A DNA stretch of 11,811 nucleotides, taken from contig DPKR01000013.1 in assembly GCA_003542415.1 (NCBI GenBank), positions 1-11,811 on the forward strand, in the 5' to 3' direction. The notes beneath the pieces are model-generated. The model had not been told where the DNA came from. It ran no database searches and saw only the letters and a list, made by a program, of their open reading frames with translations. Below, in pieces: positions 6,042-11,551 of this stretch (positions are counted from its first letter, which is position 1; the number at the start of each line of letters is the position of its first letter). This DNA is from Alphaproteobacteria bacterium (GTDB lineage: Bacteria; Pseudomonadota; Alphaproteobacteria; RF32; CAG-239). Position numbers and translations under genes: made by a program.

Positions 6042-6776
6042 ATGGCTTTTGACAGCGAAGGAAATTTTACACGTTTACATCATTGGGAAAATGATAGATT
6101 AAATGACATAGGTATTGTTTCTGACAGGCATGATGAGGAAGATGATAATTTTGCAAATGCCTTGAATAATTGTTTCTTGCGAGATGGTCGTGTGCCTTTA
6201 AGCGGTGCGCTTAAAATGAACAGCAACCAAATTAAAAACATGGCGCAGGGAACGGCGCTAAATGACGCCGTGACAAAAGGGCAGACCGAAAATTTAATTT
6301 CAATTTTGAAAGAAGAAATATTTGATTTGGTATCGGCAAACTTGGATTTAGGGGATATTAAAGCATCCGTTCAAACAGAAAATCATGGCTGTTGGCTTTT
6401 ATGTGACGGTCAGGCGGTTTCTCGCTCGACGTATGCTGAGCTTTTTGATTTAATCGGAACGAACTTTGGTGCAGGCGATGGGGTGAGCACTTTTAATGTG
6501 CCGGACTATCGAGGAAAGTTTTTGCGCGGTTTGGGCGGCGATTCGGAAGAAGATATTTATACAACGCAAGCGGAAGGGTTGCCATCTGTGCCTTATACAA
6601 GGATTCCTCAAGCGCAAAATCAGTATGATAGATATGGCTCATCAGGAACTTTTCCTGTTAATAATTGGAACTACCAAACAGTTTATGCAACAACTGATAT
6701 TTACGGTGCAAGTGAACACGTGACACCGATTAACCAAGCAGTTAACTTCTTTATTAAAGCAAAAAAGGAGGCTTAA
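6042..6776 (+). CDS. Tail fibre protein with phage tail collar domain
   Basis: 244 residues, ATG 6042 with AGGAG upstream. The N-terminal part (MAFDSEGNFTRLHHWENDR..., then RHDEEDDNFANALNN) resembles virion-anchoring ends of prophage fibres. Residues 55-83 (GALKMNSNQIKNMAQGTALNDAVTKGQ) form the common short fibre repeat. The tail collar domain follows: GDIKASVQTENHGCWLLCDGQ (104-124), STYAELFDLIGTNFGAGDGVSTFNVPDYRGKFLRG (129-163). The C-terminus (PINQAVNFFIKAKKEA) is the usual closing strand of collar-domain fibres. It is a receptor-facing or fibre-connecting component. It starts a three-gene fibre module with almost no intergenic space. Confidence 0.9.
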   Translation: MAFDSEGNFTRLHHWENDRLNDIGIVSDRHDEEDDNFANALNNCFLRDGRVPLSGALKMNSNQIKNMAQGTALNDAVTKGQTENLISILKEEIFDLVSANLDLGDIKASVQTENHGCWLLCDGQAVSRSTYAELFDLIGTNFGAGDGVSTFNVPDYRGKFLRGLGGDSEEDIYTTQAEGLPSVPYTRIPQAQNQYDRYGSSGTFPVNNWNYQTVYATTDIYGASEHVTPINQAVNFFIKAKKEA

Positions 6777-6777
6777 A

Positions 6778-7128
6778 ATGAGTGGAACGATTAGCGAAAA
6801 TTTAATTACGGTCAGACAAGGCGACAGCTTTGCGATCAACTTTGAGCTCAAAGATAAATGCGAGCCGGTGGATTTGACAGGGGCAACAATGTTGATGCAG
6901 GTCAGAGACGACAGCGGAAACTTGATGTTTTCTGTGGGCGGAACGCCGGTTGATGCCGTAAACGGAAAAATTGCGATTTTATTAACGCCGTTACAGACAA
7001 ACATTGCGGTTGGCGATTATAACACCGACATTCAGGTGACTTTATTGGACGGATCGGTCAACACCATATATCCAGCAAATCCGAACCAAATTGCGACATT
7101 TAGGGTCACCGAACAAATCACAAAATAG
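6778..7128 (+). CDS. BppU N-terminal-like baseplate/fibre attachment protein
   Basis: 116 residues, ATG 6778 with strong AGGAGG at 6766-6771, one base after the previous stop. The pattern 'RQGDSFAINFELKD...VDLTGATMLMQVRDDSGNLMFS...GKIAILLTPLQTNIAVGDYNTDIQVTLLDGS' is that of the small beta-sandwich domain found at the N-terminus of BppU-type baseplate proteins and in stand-alone phage proteins next to fibres. It probably forms a trimeric or shell-like connector between fibre proteins. The whole protein is this one domain; there is no receptor-binding extension. The family call is from pattern memory. Confidence 0.78.
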   Translation: MSGTISENLITVRQGDSFAINFELKDKCEPVDLTGATMLMQVRDDSGNLMFSVGGTPVDAVNGKIAILLTPLQTNIAVGDYNTDIQVTLLDGSVNTIYPANPNQIATFRVTEQITK

Positions 7129-7137
7129 GGGTTTGAG

Positions 7138-8118
7138 ATGAAAATAAACGAAGATAAGGCACATTTAAGGGTTGAAATCAGCTCAGGCGGGCAGATGACA
7201 GCGCAAATTGAGCCGAAAAGAAAGATTGATGTTTTGATCGGCGATGCGGCAAAGATGGACTGCCAAAGGGCGATTAATTACATCAAATCAGGCACGGCGG
7301 AAATCGACAAAGCTGTTGAAGACGGCATTGAAAAGGTAGAGCAAAAAGTTGAAGGCATGGCAGATGTTGACCTTTCAAATTTATCATTTTTAGGAAGAGC
7401 AAAGTTTGATGCAAAGCAAGATGCGATTTCAGATTTAGCAACAATCAGAGAGGGCGCTGCTTTGGGGGCAACGGCTGTTCAGCCTACCGATTTAGCAATG
7501 GTTGCAACAACAGGTGATTATGATGACCTTTCTGGAACACCCACACTTGCAAGTGTGGCAACAAGCGGAAGTTATAACGATCTTTCAAACAAGCCAAGCA
7601 TTCCTGCAGCGCAGGTCAATTCTGACTGGAACGCTACATCGGGCGTGGCTCAGATTTTAAACAAACCTTCGCTTGCGGCAGTTGCAACAAGCGGTGCATA
7701 TGCGGATTTGAGCGGCACGCCTGATTTAAGCGCAAAAGCAGATACCGACCTTTCAAACGTTTCGGCATCTGATATGACAACAGCAATGGAAGGCTCGAAC
7801 ACTCCCGTTATTGTTGAAACATATAAAAACGGTGATAACTGGTATCGGGTTTGGTCTGACGGATGGTGCGAGCAACGAATTTGGTGTAATGTGAACGGTG
7901 CAACAAATGCTTGGTCTTATAATATCGGTAACTTTCAACTCTTAAAACAAATGAAAGATACAACATACACGGTTGTCCTTTGGTCTGATTTGCAACACAC
8001 AAACAACGGACACGCAGTAACAATAGGAACAAAAACAACAACAGATTTTAAGCTGAACACATATAACTGTGCTGTTAATGGGCCGGCTATCATATACGGA
8101 TATATTGCGGAGGAGTAA
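7138..8118 (+). CDS. Tail fibre / receptor-binding protein with internal repeats
   Basis: 326 residues, ATG 7138 with AGGGG upstream. In order: a small beta N-terminus with 'EISSGGQMTAQIEPKRKIDVLIG' (13-35), perhaps the attachment domain; a helical, coiled-coil-like part (42-75); three repeats of the type VATSGxYxDLSxxP (122-135, 140-153, 182-195) with a related WNATSGVAQILNKPSL segment; the AKADTDLSNVSASD linker (199-212); and a C-terminal domain (222-326) rich in Trp, Tyr and Thr (ETYKNGDNWYRVWSDGWCEQ), likely the receptor-binding tip. The layout is that of prophage fibres whose tips are exchanged between phages. I see no diversity-generating retroelement template or lectin-type variable end. 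Confidence 0.85.
   Translation: MKINEDKAHLRVEISSGGQMTAQIEPKRKIDVLIGDAAKMDCQRAINYIKSGTAEIDKAVEDGIEKVEQKVEGMADVDLSNLSFLGRAKFDAKQDAISDLATIREGAALGATAVQPTDLAMVATTGDYDDLSGTPTLASVATSGSYNDLSNKPSIPAAQVNSDWNATSGVAQILNKPSLAAVATSGAYADLSGTPDLSAKADTDLSNVSASDMTTAMEGSNTPVIVETYKNGDNWYRVWSDGWCEQRIWCNVNGATNAWSYNIGNFQLLKQMKDTTYTVVLWSDLQHTNNGHAVTIGTKTTTDFKLNTYNCAVNGPAIIYGYIAEE
7501..7722 (+). repeat. Three degenerate fibre repeats (VATSGxYxDLSxxP)
   Basis: Protein-level repeats at residues 122-135, 140-153 and 182-195 of the fibre protein. Third-base variation shows they are ageing repeats under coding selection rather than recent DNA duplications. Confidence 0.8.
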
Positions 8119-8122
8119 AAAG

Positions 8123-8449
8123 ATGAAACTGAATAAACCATATACAAGTAAACAATACGCCGACTTGGCTGTTTATTGCAACGAAAATAATTGCCATATT
8201 GAAGATAAGGGCGATTATTTGGAAAGCGTTAAAAACCCGCCTTTGCCCGAGCCGACAGATGACGAGCAAAGACAAAATCGTGCGGCGGCGTATCAGGCAG
8301 AGGTTGACCCGATAACAGCGCATATCGAGCGTTTAAGAGATGAGGCAGAGCCTGACGAGGTAAAAATCGCCGAGCTCATTGCCGAGCGCACAAAAAAGGT
8401 TGAGGAAATTAAACAAAAGTTTCCGTATAAAAACGGAGAGGAAAAATGA
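8123..8449 (+). CDS. Small fibre-associated phage protein
   Basis: 108 residues from ATG 8123, which sits 7 bases after a strong GGAGGAG (8109-8115); the longer frame from 8069 is inside the fibre gene and has no RBS. The N-terminus (MKLNKPYTSKQYADLAVYCNENNCHIEDKGDYLE) is followed by a Glu-rich helix, RQNRAAAYQAEVDPITAHIERLRDE, and ends 'KKVEEIKQKFPYKNGEEK'. The 'R..aYq.EvDPi..hi.rLrd' type of segment is common in small proteins encoded just after prophage fibres. Its role is not established; fibre assembly is a guess from position. It overlaps the holin start (ATGA). Confidence 0.72.
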   Translation: MKLNKPYTSKQYADLAVYCNENNCHIEDKGDYLESVKNPPLPEPTDDEQRQNRAAAYQAEVDPITAHIERLRDEAEPDEVKIAELIAERTKKVEEIKQKFPYKNGEEK

Positions 8450-8724
8450 TTAACGACATCAAAGTGGTTTTATTTTTGATAGCGGCGGCGATTGCTTCCG
8501 CTATCATTCGTTTTAAGAGCCTGACACAGCTTTTGATTGATGCGGTGTTGGGTTTTGTGATGGGGTATTCTTTTTATTTGCTCTTAGGCTTTTGGGTTGC
8601 AGACGGCGCAACAAGAAGCGGTTTTTGCGGCATTATCATTTTATGCTCACGCCCCTTATACGACTGGGCAAATGCCTTTATTTTAAACAAACTGACAGAT
8701 TTAATTGAAAAGAAAATCAAATGA
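8446..8724 (+). CDS. Putative holin
   Basis: 92 residues with about three hydrophobic segments: VVLFLIAAAIASAIIRF (7-23), AVLGFVMGYSFYLLLGFWVA (33-52) and a short GFCGIIILCS (59-68). It has a charged helical cytoplasmic end (NKLTDLIEKKIK). Size, topology and place directly before the spanin pair fit a holin, which forms holes in the inner membrane to time lysis. No sequence motif defines holins, so the call rests on these features. It is coupled at both ends by ATGA overlaps to the fibre-associated protein and the i-spanin. Confidence 0.8.
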   Translation: MINDIKVVLFLIAAAIASAIIRFKSLTQLLIDAVLGFVMGYSFYLLLGFWVADGATRSGFCGIIILCSRPLYDWANAFILNKLTDLIEKKIK

Positions 8725-8957
8725 CAACAGCTTATAAACTGTTTTTGGGCACATTGCTCGAAATTTTGCTTTGCGCCGGATTCTATTTTTTGGGTCGCGC
8801 GCATAGTGAGGTGAAAATTTTGCATGAAAGAGGTGAAGAAATCACCAAAGAAGTTGAGGTTATAAAATATGTGGAACAAAAGAAAGCTGAAATATGGACA
8901 GAGCCTAACGCTTCTAATGCTGAGCTTATCAAGTTGTTCATGCAAAATAAATTATGA
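8721..8957 (+). CDS. i-spanin (Rz-like inner-membrane spanin subunit)
   Basis: 78 residues, start ATG 8721 overlapping the holin stop. One N-terminal membrane segment (about residues 7-24, LFLGTLLEILLCAGFYFL) is followed by a charged helical periplasmic part (SEVKILHERGEEITKEVEVIKYVEQKKAEIW). This is the layout of Rz-type i-spanins, which reach across the periplasm to an outer-membrane lipoprotein and fuse the membranes at the end of lysis. It is shorter than most (often more than 100 residues). The o-spanin gene starts inside it in another frame, which strongly supports the pair assignment. Confidence 0.82.
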   Translation: MTTAYKLFLGTLLEILLCAGFYFLGRAHSEVKILHERGEEITKEVEVIKYVEQKKAEIWTEPNASNAELIKLFMQNKL

Positions 8958-9108
8958 TGTTTGTCCGGTCTACCCCAAAGGCGGACAAAACGTTGGGCAA
9001 GAACTGAGTAAATTGAACACGGCGGAATATCCGGCGCTTTTTGAGTGGCTCGGACGGATTAACAAATTAAGGCAAGAATTAGAGCTTTGTGAGCAAAGCA
9101 TAAAATAA
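8869..9108 (+). CDS. o-spanin (Rz1-like outer-membrane lipoprotein)
   Basis: 79 residues, in the +1 register relative to the i-spanin; it starts inside that gene and runs 151 bases past its end. The N-terminus is a lipoprotein signal: MWNKRKLKYGQS, hydrophobic LTLLMLSLS, then lipobox LSSC with C23 as the lipidated residue. The mature part is small (57 aa), with Tyr-Pro and Gly turns (VCPVYPKGGQNVG) and a C-terminal helix. GAGG lies upstream of ATG 8869. It would pair with the i-spanin across the periplasm. A strong terminator begins 2 bases after the stop. Confidence 0.82.
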   Translation: MWNKRKLKYGQSLTLLMLSLSSCSCKINYDVCPVYPKGGQNVGQELSKLNTAEYPALFEWLGRINKLRQELELCEQSIK

Positions 9109-9109
9109 A

Positions 9110-9138
9110 CCCTCGCATTTGAGCGGGGGATTTTTTTT
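9110..9138 (+). terminator. Intrinsic terminator after the lysis genes
   Basis: CCCTCGC (9110-9116), loop ATTTGA, GCGGGGG (9123-9129), then a run of eight T (9131-9138). The 7-bp GC-rich stem with one wobble pair marks the end of the late phage operon. Confidence 0.93.
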
Positions 9139-9150
9139 GTTTTAAATATA

Positions 9151-9179
9151 TTGACAAAAATCACAAAATTTGTTAAAAC
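9151..9179 (+). promoter_or_regulatory. Sigma-70-type promoter for the metallopeptidase gene
   Basis: TTGACA (9151-9156), 17-base spacer, TAAAAC (9174-9179) preceded by TGT, an extended -10. It lies between the late-operon terminator and the metallopeptidase start at 9202, so this gene can be transcribed on its own in the lysogen. Confidence 0.78.
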
Positions 9180-9201
9180 TTTTTTGAAAAGAGAACAATA
9201 A

Positions 9202-10455
9202 ATGTTATCAAAAGCAGAGCTTCAAGAAGATTTAAATGATATTTGCGCACAAACAAAGGGGCGCTGGCTTTGCTATGATGATATTCACACCAAAAATTTG
9301 AATGCAGACACGACGCGTTATCTCAAAGAGCTAAAAAGGCTTGGATATTCTAAAACGAATTTGCTTTCAATGGGGTATTTGGATTTGGCCTATGGCGGCG
9401 GATTGGAAATCAGGCACCAAGAAGAATCAAAAGGGGCCGGCTATACACTCGACGGAAAAAACAACAACAAAAATAAATTAGTCGTTTTATCAGGTTTTGC
9501 AAGGCAAAACGACAGACATACGGTTTATCATGAAGCGGCGCATCTCTACCAGTTTGAATACAACATTTTCAACATTCGTTATCGCGGAGAATATGAAACA
9601 TATCTCTCAGAAACGCACGCAAATACCTTTGCGGCAGCAGTGCTGTTGCTCAAAGCAAAAAATGTGTTTGAATATAAAAAACAAAGGCTTGCTCTTTTTG
9701 CAAACAATGTGAACATGGTCAATGACAAACGCAAAAAACTGCTCTATTACCTCTCTTTGCCGATAGAGCTGGAGATGGTAAAAATTATCAGAAAAGAAGG
9801 ACGTGCGAACGTGCGGGCAAAATTTGAGAAAAAAGGAAGGCTCGATTTTAAAAAAATCGCTTTTTGGACGGCTGATTTGGTGCGAGAGCATGCCTATACA
9901 AAAGAAGAATTTGAAAAAATTCAAAAAGGTGATTTTACGCTAAGATATGAATTGCTCAAGAAAAAGGCCAAGTCATATCGTGTTTTGGGCAGAGCTTTTA
10001 GCTTGCAACAAAAACTTCAAAAAACAGCGCAAAACAAGCGACATTACAAAATTGAAAAGCAAAGAATTGAAACAATAAAAGAAAAACTGAAGCCGCTGCC
10101 TGAAAAAAATAAGCAGGCGCAAATGATAAATGCGGCGTGTGCCCTTGATAATTTTCAAGTAAGATTACTTCAAGAATATGGAATTTTTGATGCGCTTTCA
10201 GATGTTGTGGACGGCGAGGTTTGCAGCGTGCCAGATAAATATAAACAAAATGCAAAAGCACTTGATGAAATCAGCGCAACATTTGAAAAAATGAAAACCA
10301 TTTATCAAAGGTGGCAAAATGAGGCATATTTTCAAGATTTGGTTGATAATCTGCTCTTTATTGAAACGCGCGATGAAGTCTGGGCCTCAAAAGAAGAAAT
10401 GAAAAAAAATCTTCAAAGAAGAGATTTTGAATTTGGTCTTCAAAACGAAAGATAA
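9202..10455 (+). CDS. ImmA/IrrE-like zinc metallopeptidase domain protein (moron-like)
   Basis: 417 residues, ATG 9202 with AGAGAA upstream. A zincin site is seen: HEAAHLYQFE (H110, E111, H114), then 23 residues later ETHANTFAAAVLL (137-149). That second motif resembles 'ExxANxFAAxLLmP' of ImmA/IrrE (DUF955)-type peptidases, where the Glu is the third zinc ligand. The domain occupies about residues 60-155. The rest (155-417) is a Lys-rich helical region with no motif I recognise and no signal peptide, so the protein is probably cytoplasmic. No HTH is visible, unlike many ImmA relatives that are fused to or paired with a repressor, and no repressor gene is adjacent. Own promoter, terminator before it and position at the prophage edge indicate accessory cargo. 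Substrate unknown; repressor or toxin-antitoxin control and anti-phage defence are inferences. Confidence 0.74.
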   Translation: MLSKAELQEDLNDICAQTKGRWLCYDDIHTKNLNADTTRYLKELKRLGYSKTNLLSMGYLDLAYGGGLEIRHQEESKGAGYTLDGKNNNKNKLVVLSGFARQNDRHTVYHEAAHLYQFEYNIFNIRYRGEYETYLSETHANTFAAAVLLLKAKNVFEYKKQRLALFANNVNMVNDKRKKLLYYLSLPIELEMVKIIRKEGRANVRAKFEKKGRLDFKKIAFWTADLVREHAYTKEEFEKIQKGDFTLRYELLKKKAKSYRVLGRAFSLQQKLQKTAQNKRHYKIEKQRIETIKEKLKPLPEKNKQAQMINAACALDNFQVRLLQEYGIFDALSDVVDGEVCSVPDKYKQNAKALDEISATFEKMKTIYQRWQNEAYFQDLVDNLLFIETRDEVWASKEEMKKNLQRRDFEFGLQNER

Positions 10456-10464
10456 AAAACTTAT

Positions 10465-10493
10465 TTGACATTTGATGAAAAATCATCCATAAT
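10465..10493 (+). promoter_or_regulatory. Strong sigma-70-type promoter for the structured RNA
   Basis: TTGACA (10465-10470), 17-base spacer, CATAAT (10488-10493), a one-mismatch -10 at ideal spacing. Transcription would begin near 10500. It sits 10 bases after the metallopeptidase stop. Confidence 0.85.
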
Positions 10494-10578
10494 TAAAAAC
10501 GGATATGAGATTTGCTTGTATCAAGTGCCTTTAAGGTGCGGAGCTTTAAAACGGCTTATACAGTATGCAGTGATGGAT

Positions 10579-10604
10579 AACACTGTGATAAGTGTTGTTT
10601 TTTT
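10579..10604 (+). terminator. Possible internal terminator or pause hairpin within the structured RNA
   Basis: AACACT (10579-10584), loop GTGATA, AGTGTT (10591-10596), then G and seven T (10598-10604). The stem is only 6 bp and AT-rich, so strength is doubtful. GTGTTG (10592-10597) can instead pair with TAACAC (10606-10611), so two exclusive shapes exist. Confidence 0.4.
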
Positions 10605-10712
10605 ATAACACGATTATCCCCGATAAGAGTCGGGGAGCTTATAACGGATGTTCAAGGTTTTTCCTAAAGGTTATAAGAGTCATTTCGTACTGTATGATTG
10701 TTTTACTCTCCG

Positions 10713-10744
10713 ACCGCTCTTTGTAAGGTGCGGTTTTTTATTTT
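10713..10744 (+). terminator. Intrinsic terminator just before the pilin-like gene
   Basis: ACCGC (10713-10717) pairs with GCGGT (10730-10734), with inner CTT/AAG pairs, followed by six T, A and four T. The bases ACC of its 5' arm are also used by the outermost helix of the upstream RNA, so the two structures compete. Confidence 0.82.
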
Positions 10745-10760
10745 GGAAGATGAGGGTAAC

Positions 10761-11381
10761 ATGATAAAAATAAAAGAAAACGGCAGAAGTATGGTTGAAA
10801 TGTTAGGGGTGCTTGCAATTATCGGTGTTTTAAGCGCCGGTGCTTTGGCAGGTTTTAGTCATGCGATGAAAAAACATAAGATGAACCAATTGATTTCTGA
10901 CTTAGAAACAATGGTAGAAGGATTATCAGAATATAAAGATGAGTTTGGGCAGCAAGGTAACGGAAATGAACAATTTGTGTTGTCGCAATATGTTAGACGA
11001 TTTAATTTGCTGCCACAAAATTGGAAGACGGATGGATATTATTTTTTTGATCTTTTTAATAACAAAATATTATTTTTTGCAAGAAGTTCGCGCTTAAGTA
11101 TTGATTATTCCAATACGAGTGAAGTCAAAACAATTTGTTCGGATTTAGTCATGGGTTTTGGCAAACCAAACAGCCATGCTTTATACCTTCTTCGCGTATG
11201 GCGACAGGCTGACGAAAACGGTGAAAATCAAGGTAATTCAGAAGTATATTATGGTGATAAAGTTTGCAATGACTCTAAAATCTGTATCAAAGATATGACA
11301 GCAACAGATGCGGCAGAAATGTGCCGGACATGTAATGAGGGCAGAACATGTGTTTTGGTTTTTGAGTTTTTGCCATACTAA
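10761..11381 (+). CDS. Type IV pilin-like / pseudopilin protein with six cysteines
   Basis: 206 residues from ATG 10761 (GAGGG 5 bases upstream; the longer frame from 10698 would run through the terminator). The N-terminus is a class III signal: a short basic leader ending in Gly (MIKIKENG) before RSMVEMLGVLAIIGVLSAGA, with the conserved Glu at position 5 after cleavage (E13). It would be processed by a prepilin peptidase and anchored in the inner membrane by the helix at 9-35. The C-terminal part has six cysteines (126, 169, 175, 188, 191, 197), including CRTC, and an acidic Gly/Asn loop. Such proteins are common in AT-rich gut alphaproteobacterial genomes as I remember them. It may be a host gene or cargo at the prophage edge. 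No separate promoter lies between it and the terminator, so it depends on read-through of the RNA upstream. Confidence 0.82.
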   Translation: MIKIKENGRSMVEMLGVLAIIGVLSAGALAGFSHAMKKHKMNQLISDLETMVEGLSEYKDEFGQQGNGNEQFVLSQYVRRFNLLPQNWKTDGYYFFDLFNNKILFFARSSRLSIDYSNTSEVKTICSDLVMGFGKPNSHALYLLRVWRQADENGENQGNSEVYYGDKVCNDSKICIKDMTATDAAEMCRTCNEGRTCVLVFEFLPY

Positions 11382-11389
11382 AAAAATTC

Positions 11390-11417
11390 TTGACTTAGAA
11401 AAAAAATCAGCTATAAA
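11390..11417 (+). promoter_or_regulatory. Sigma-70-type promoter for ffh
   Basis: TTGACT (11390-11395), 16-base spacer, TATAAA (11412-11417). It begins 9 bases after the pilin-like stop and would give a leader of roughly 125-130 nt before the ffh start. Confidence 0.78.
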
Positions 11418-11435
11418 TACCTCGAATTTAACTTG

Positions 11436-11510
11436 AAAAAATTCGTTTGATATAACACGCCACGGCGTGCCGTCAGTCAGCGAGGGTTCGCACACTGGCG
11501 CGAAATTTTT
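11436..11510 (+). promoter_or_regulatory. GC-rich structured leader element before ffh
   Basis: Three helices can be drawn: a closing stem AAAAATTCG (11437-11445) with CGAAATTTTT (11501-11510, one bulged A); hairpin CACGC (11456-11460) with GCGTG (11465-11469); and hairpin CGTCAGT (11471-11477) with ACTGGCG (11494-11500), enclosing GCGA/TCGC (11480-11483, 11488-11491). The core (11456-11502) is clearly GC-rich in an AT-rich context. It could be an RNA leader regulating ffh, or a dispersed palindromic repeat that happens to lie there. No known family recognised. Confidence 0.6.
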
Positions 11511-11551
11511 ATATAAAACGGGTTTTGAAAAAATAAAAAGGAATTTGACTT

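Larger units (their letters stand above)
10500..10744 (+). ncRNA. Predicted structured RNA, about 245 nt (leader/riboswitch candidate or free ncRNA)
   Basis: This gene-free stretch begins about 7 bases after a strong promoter and ends in an intrinsic terminator. Hand-found helices are: 10535-10543 with 10708-10715 (8 bp, one bulged G); TAAAAC 10547-10552 with GTTTTA 10700-10705; 10557-10567 with 10686-10696 (11 bp, wobbles at both ends); GGATAA 10575-10580 with TTATCC 10614-10619; CCCCGA 10618-10623 with TCGGGG 10630-10635; and CTTATAAC 10638-10645 with GTTATAAG 10670-10677. Together they make a long rod with a branched head. The second and third innermost helices share two bases, so not all form at once. 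No good ORF lies inside. I checked against remembered features of tmRNA, SRP RNA, RNase P and 6S and saw no match. The terminator ends 16 bases before the pilin-like start codon, which favours a cis-acting leader. Confidence 0.72.

Noticed and set aside
7804..8118. Diversity-generating retroelement variable region at the fibre tip
   Set aside because: No template repeat, no reverse transcriptase and no lectin-type C-terminus; only a capsid resemblance to phages that have such systems suggested it.
10500..10744. Retron ncRNA (terminal inverted repeats resembling a1/a2)
   Set aside because: The complementary ends are the closing helix of the RNA, and the next gene is pilin-like, not a reverse transcriptase; no RT is in the window.
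10500..10744. SRP 4.5S RNA, because ffh is nearby
   Set aside because: The conserved GGAAG...AGCAGCC-type SRP domain IV sequence is not present, and the shape is different.
10698..10760. Upstream extension of the pilin-like frame
   Set aside because: It would run through the terminator hairpin and destroy the class III signal peptide layout.
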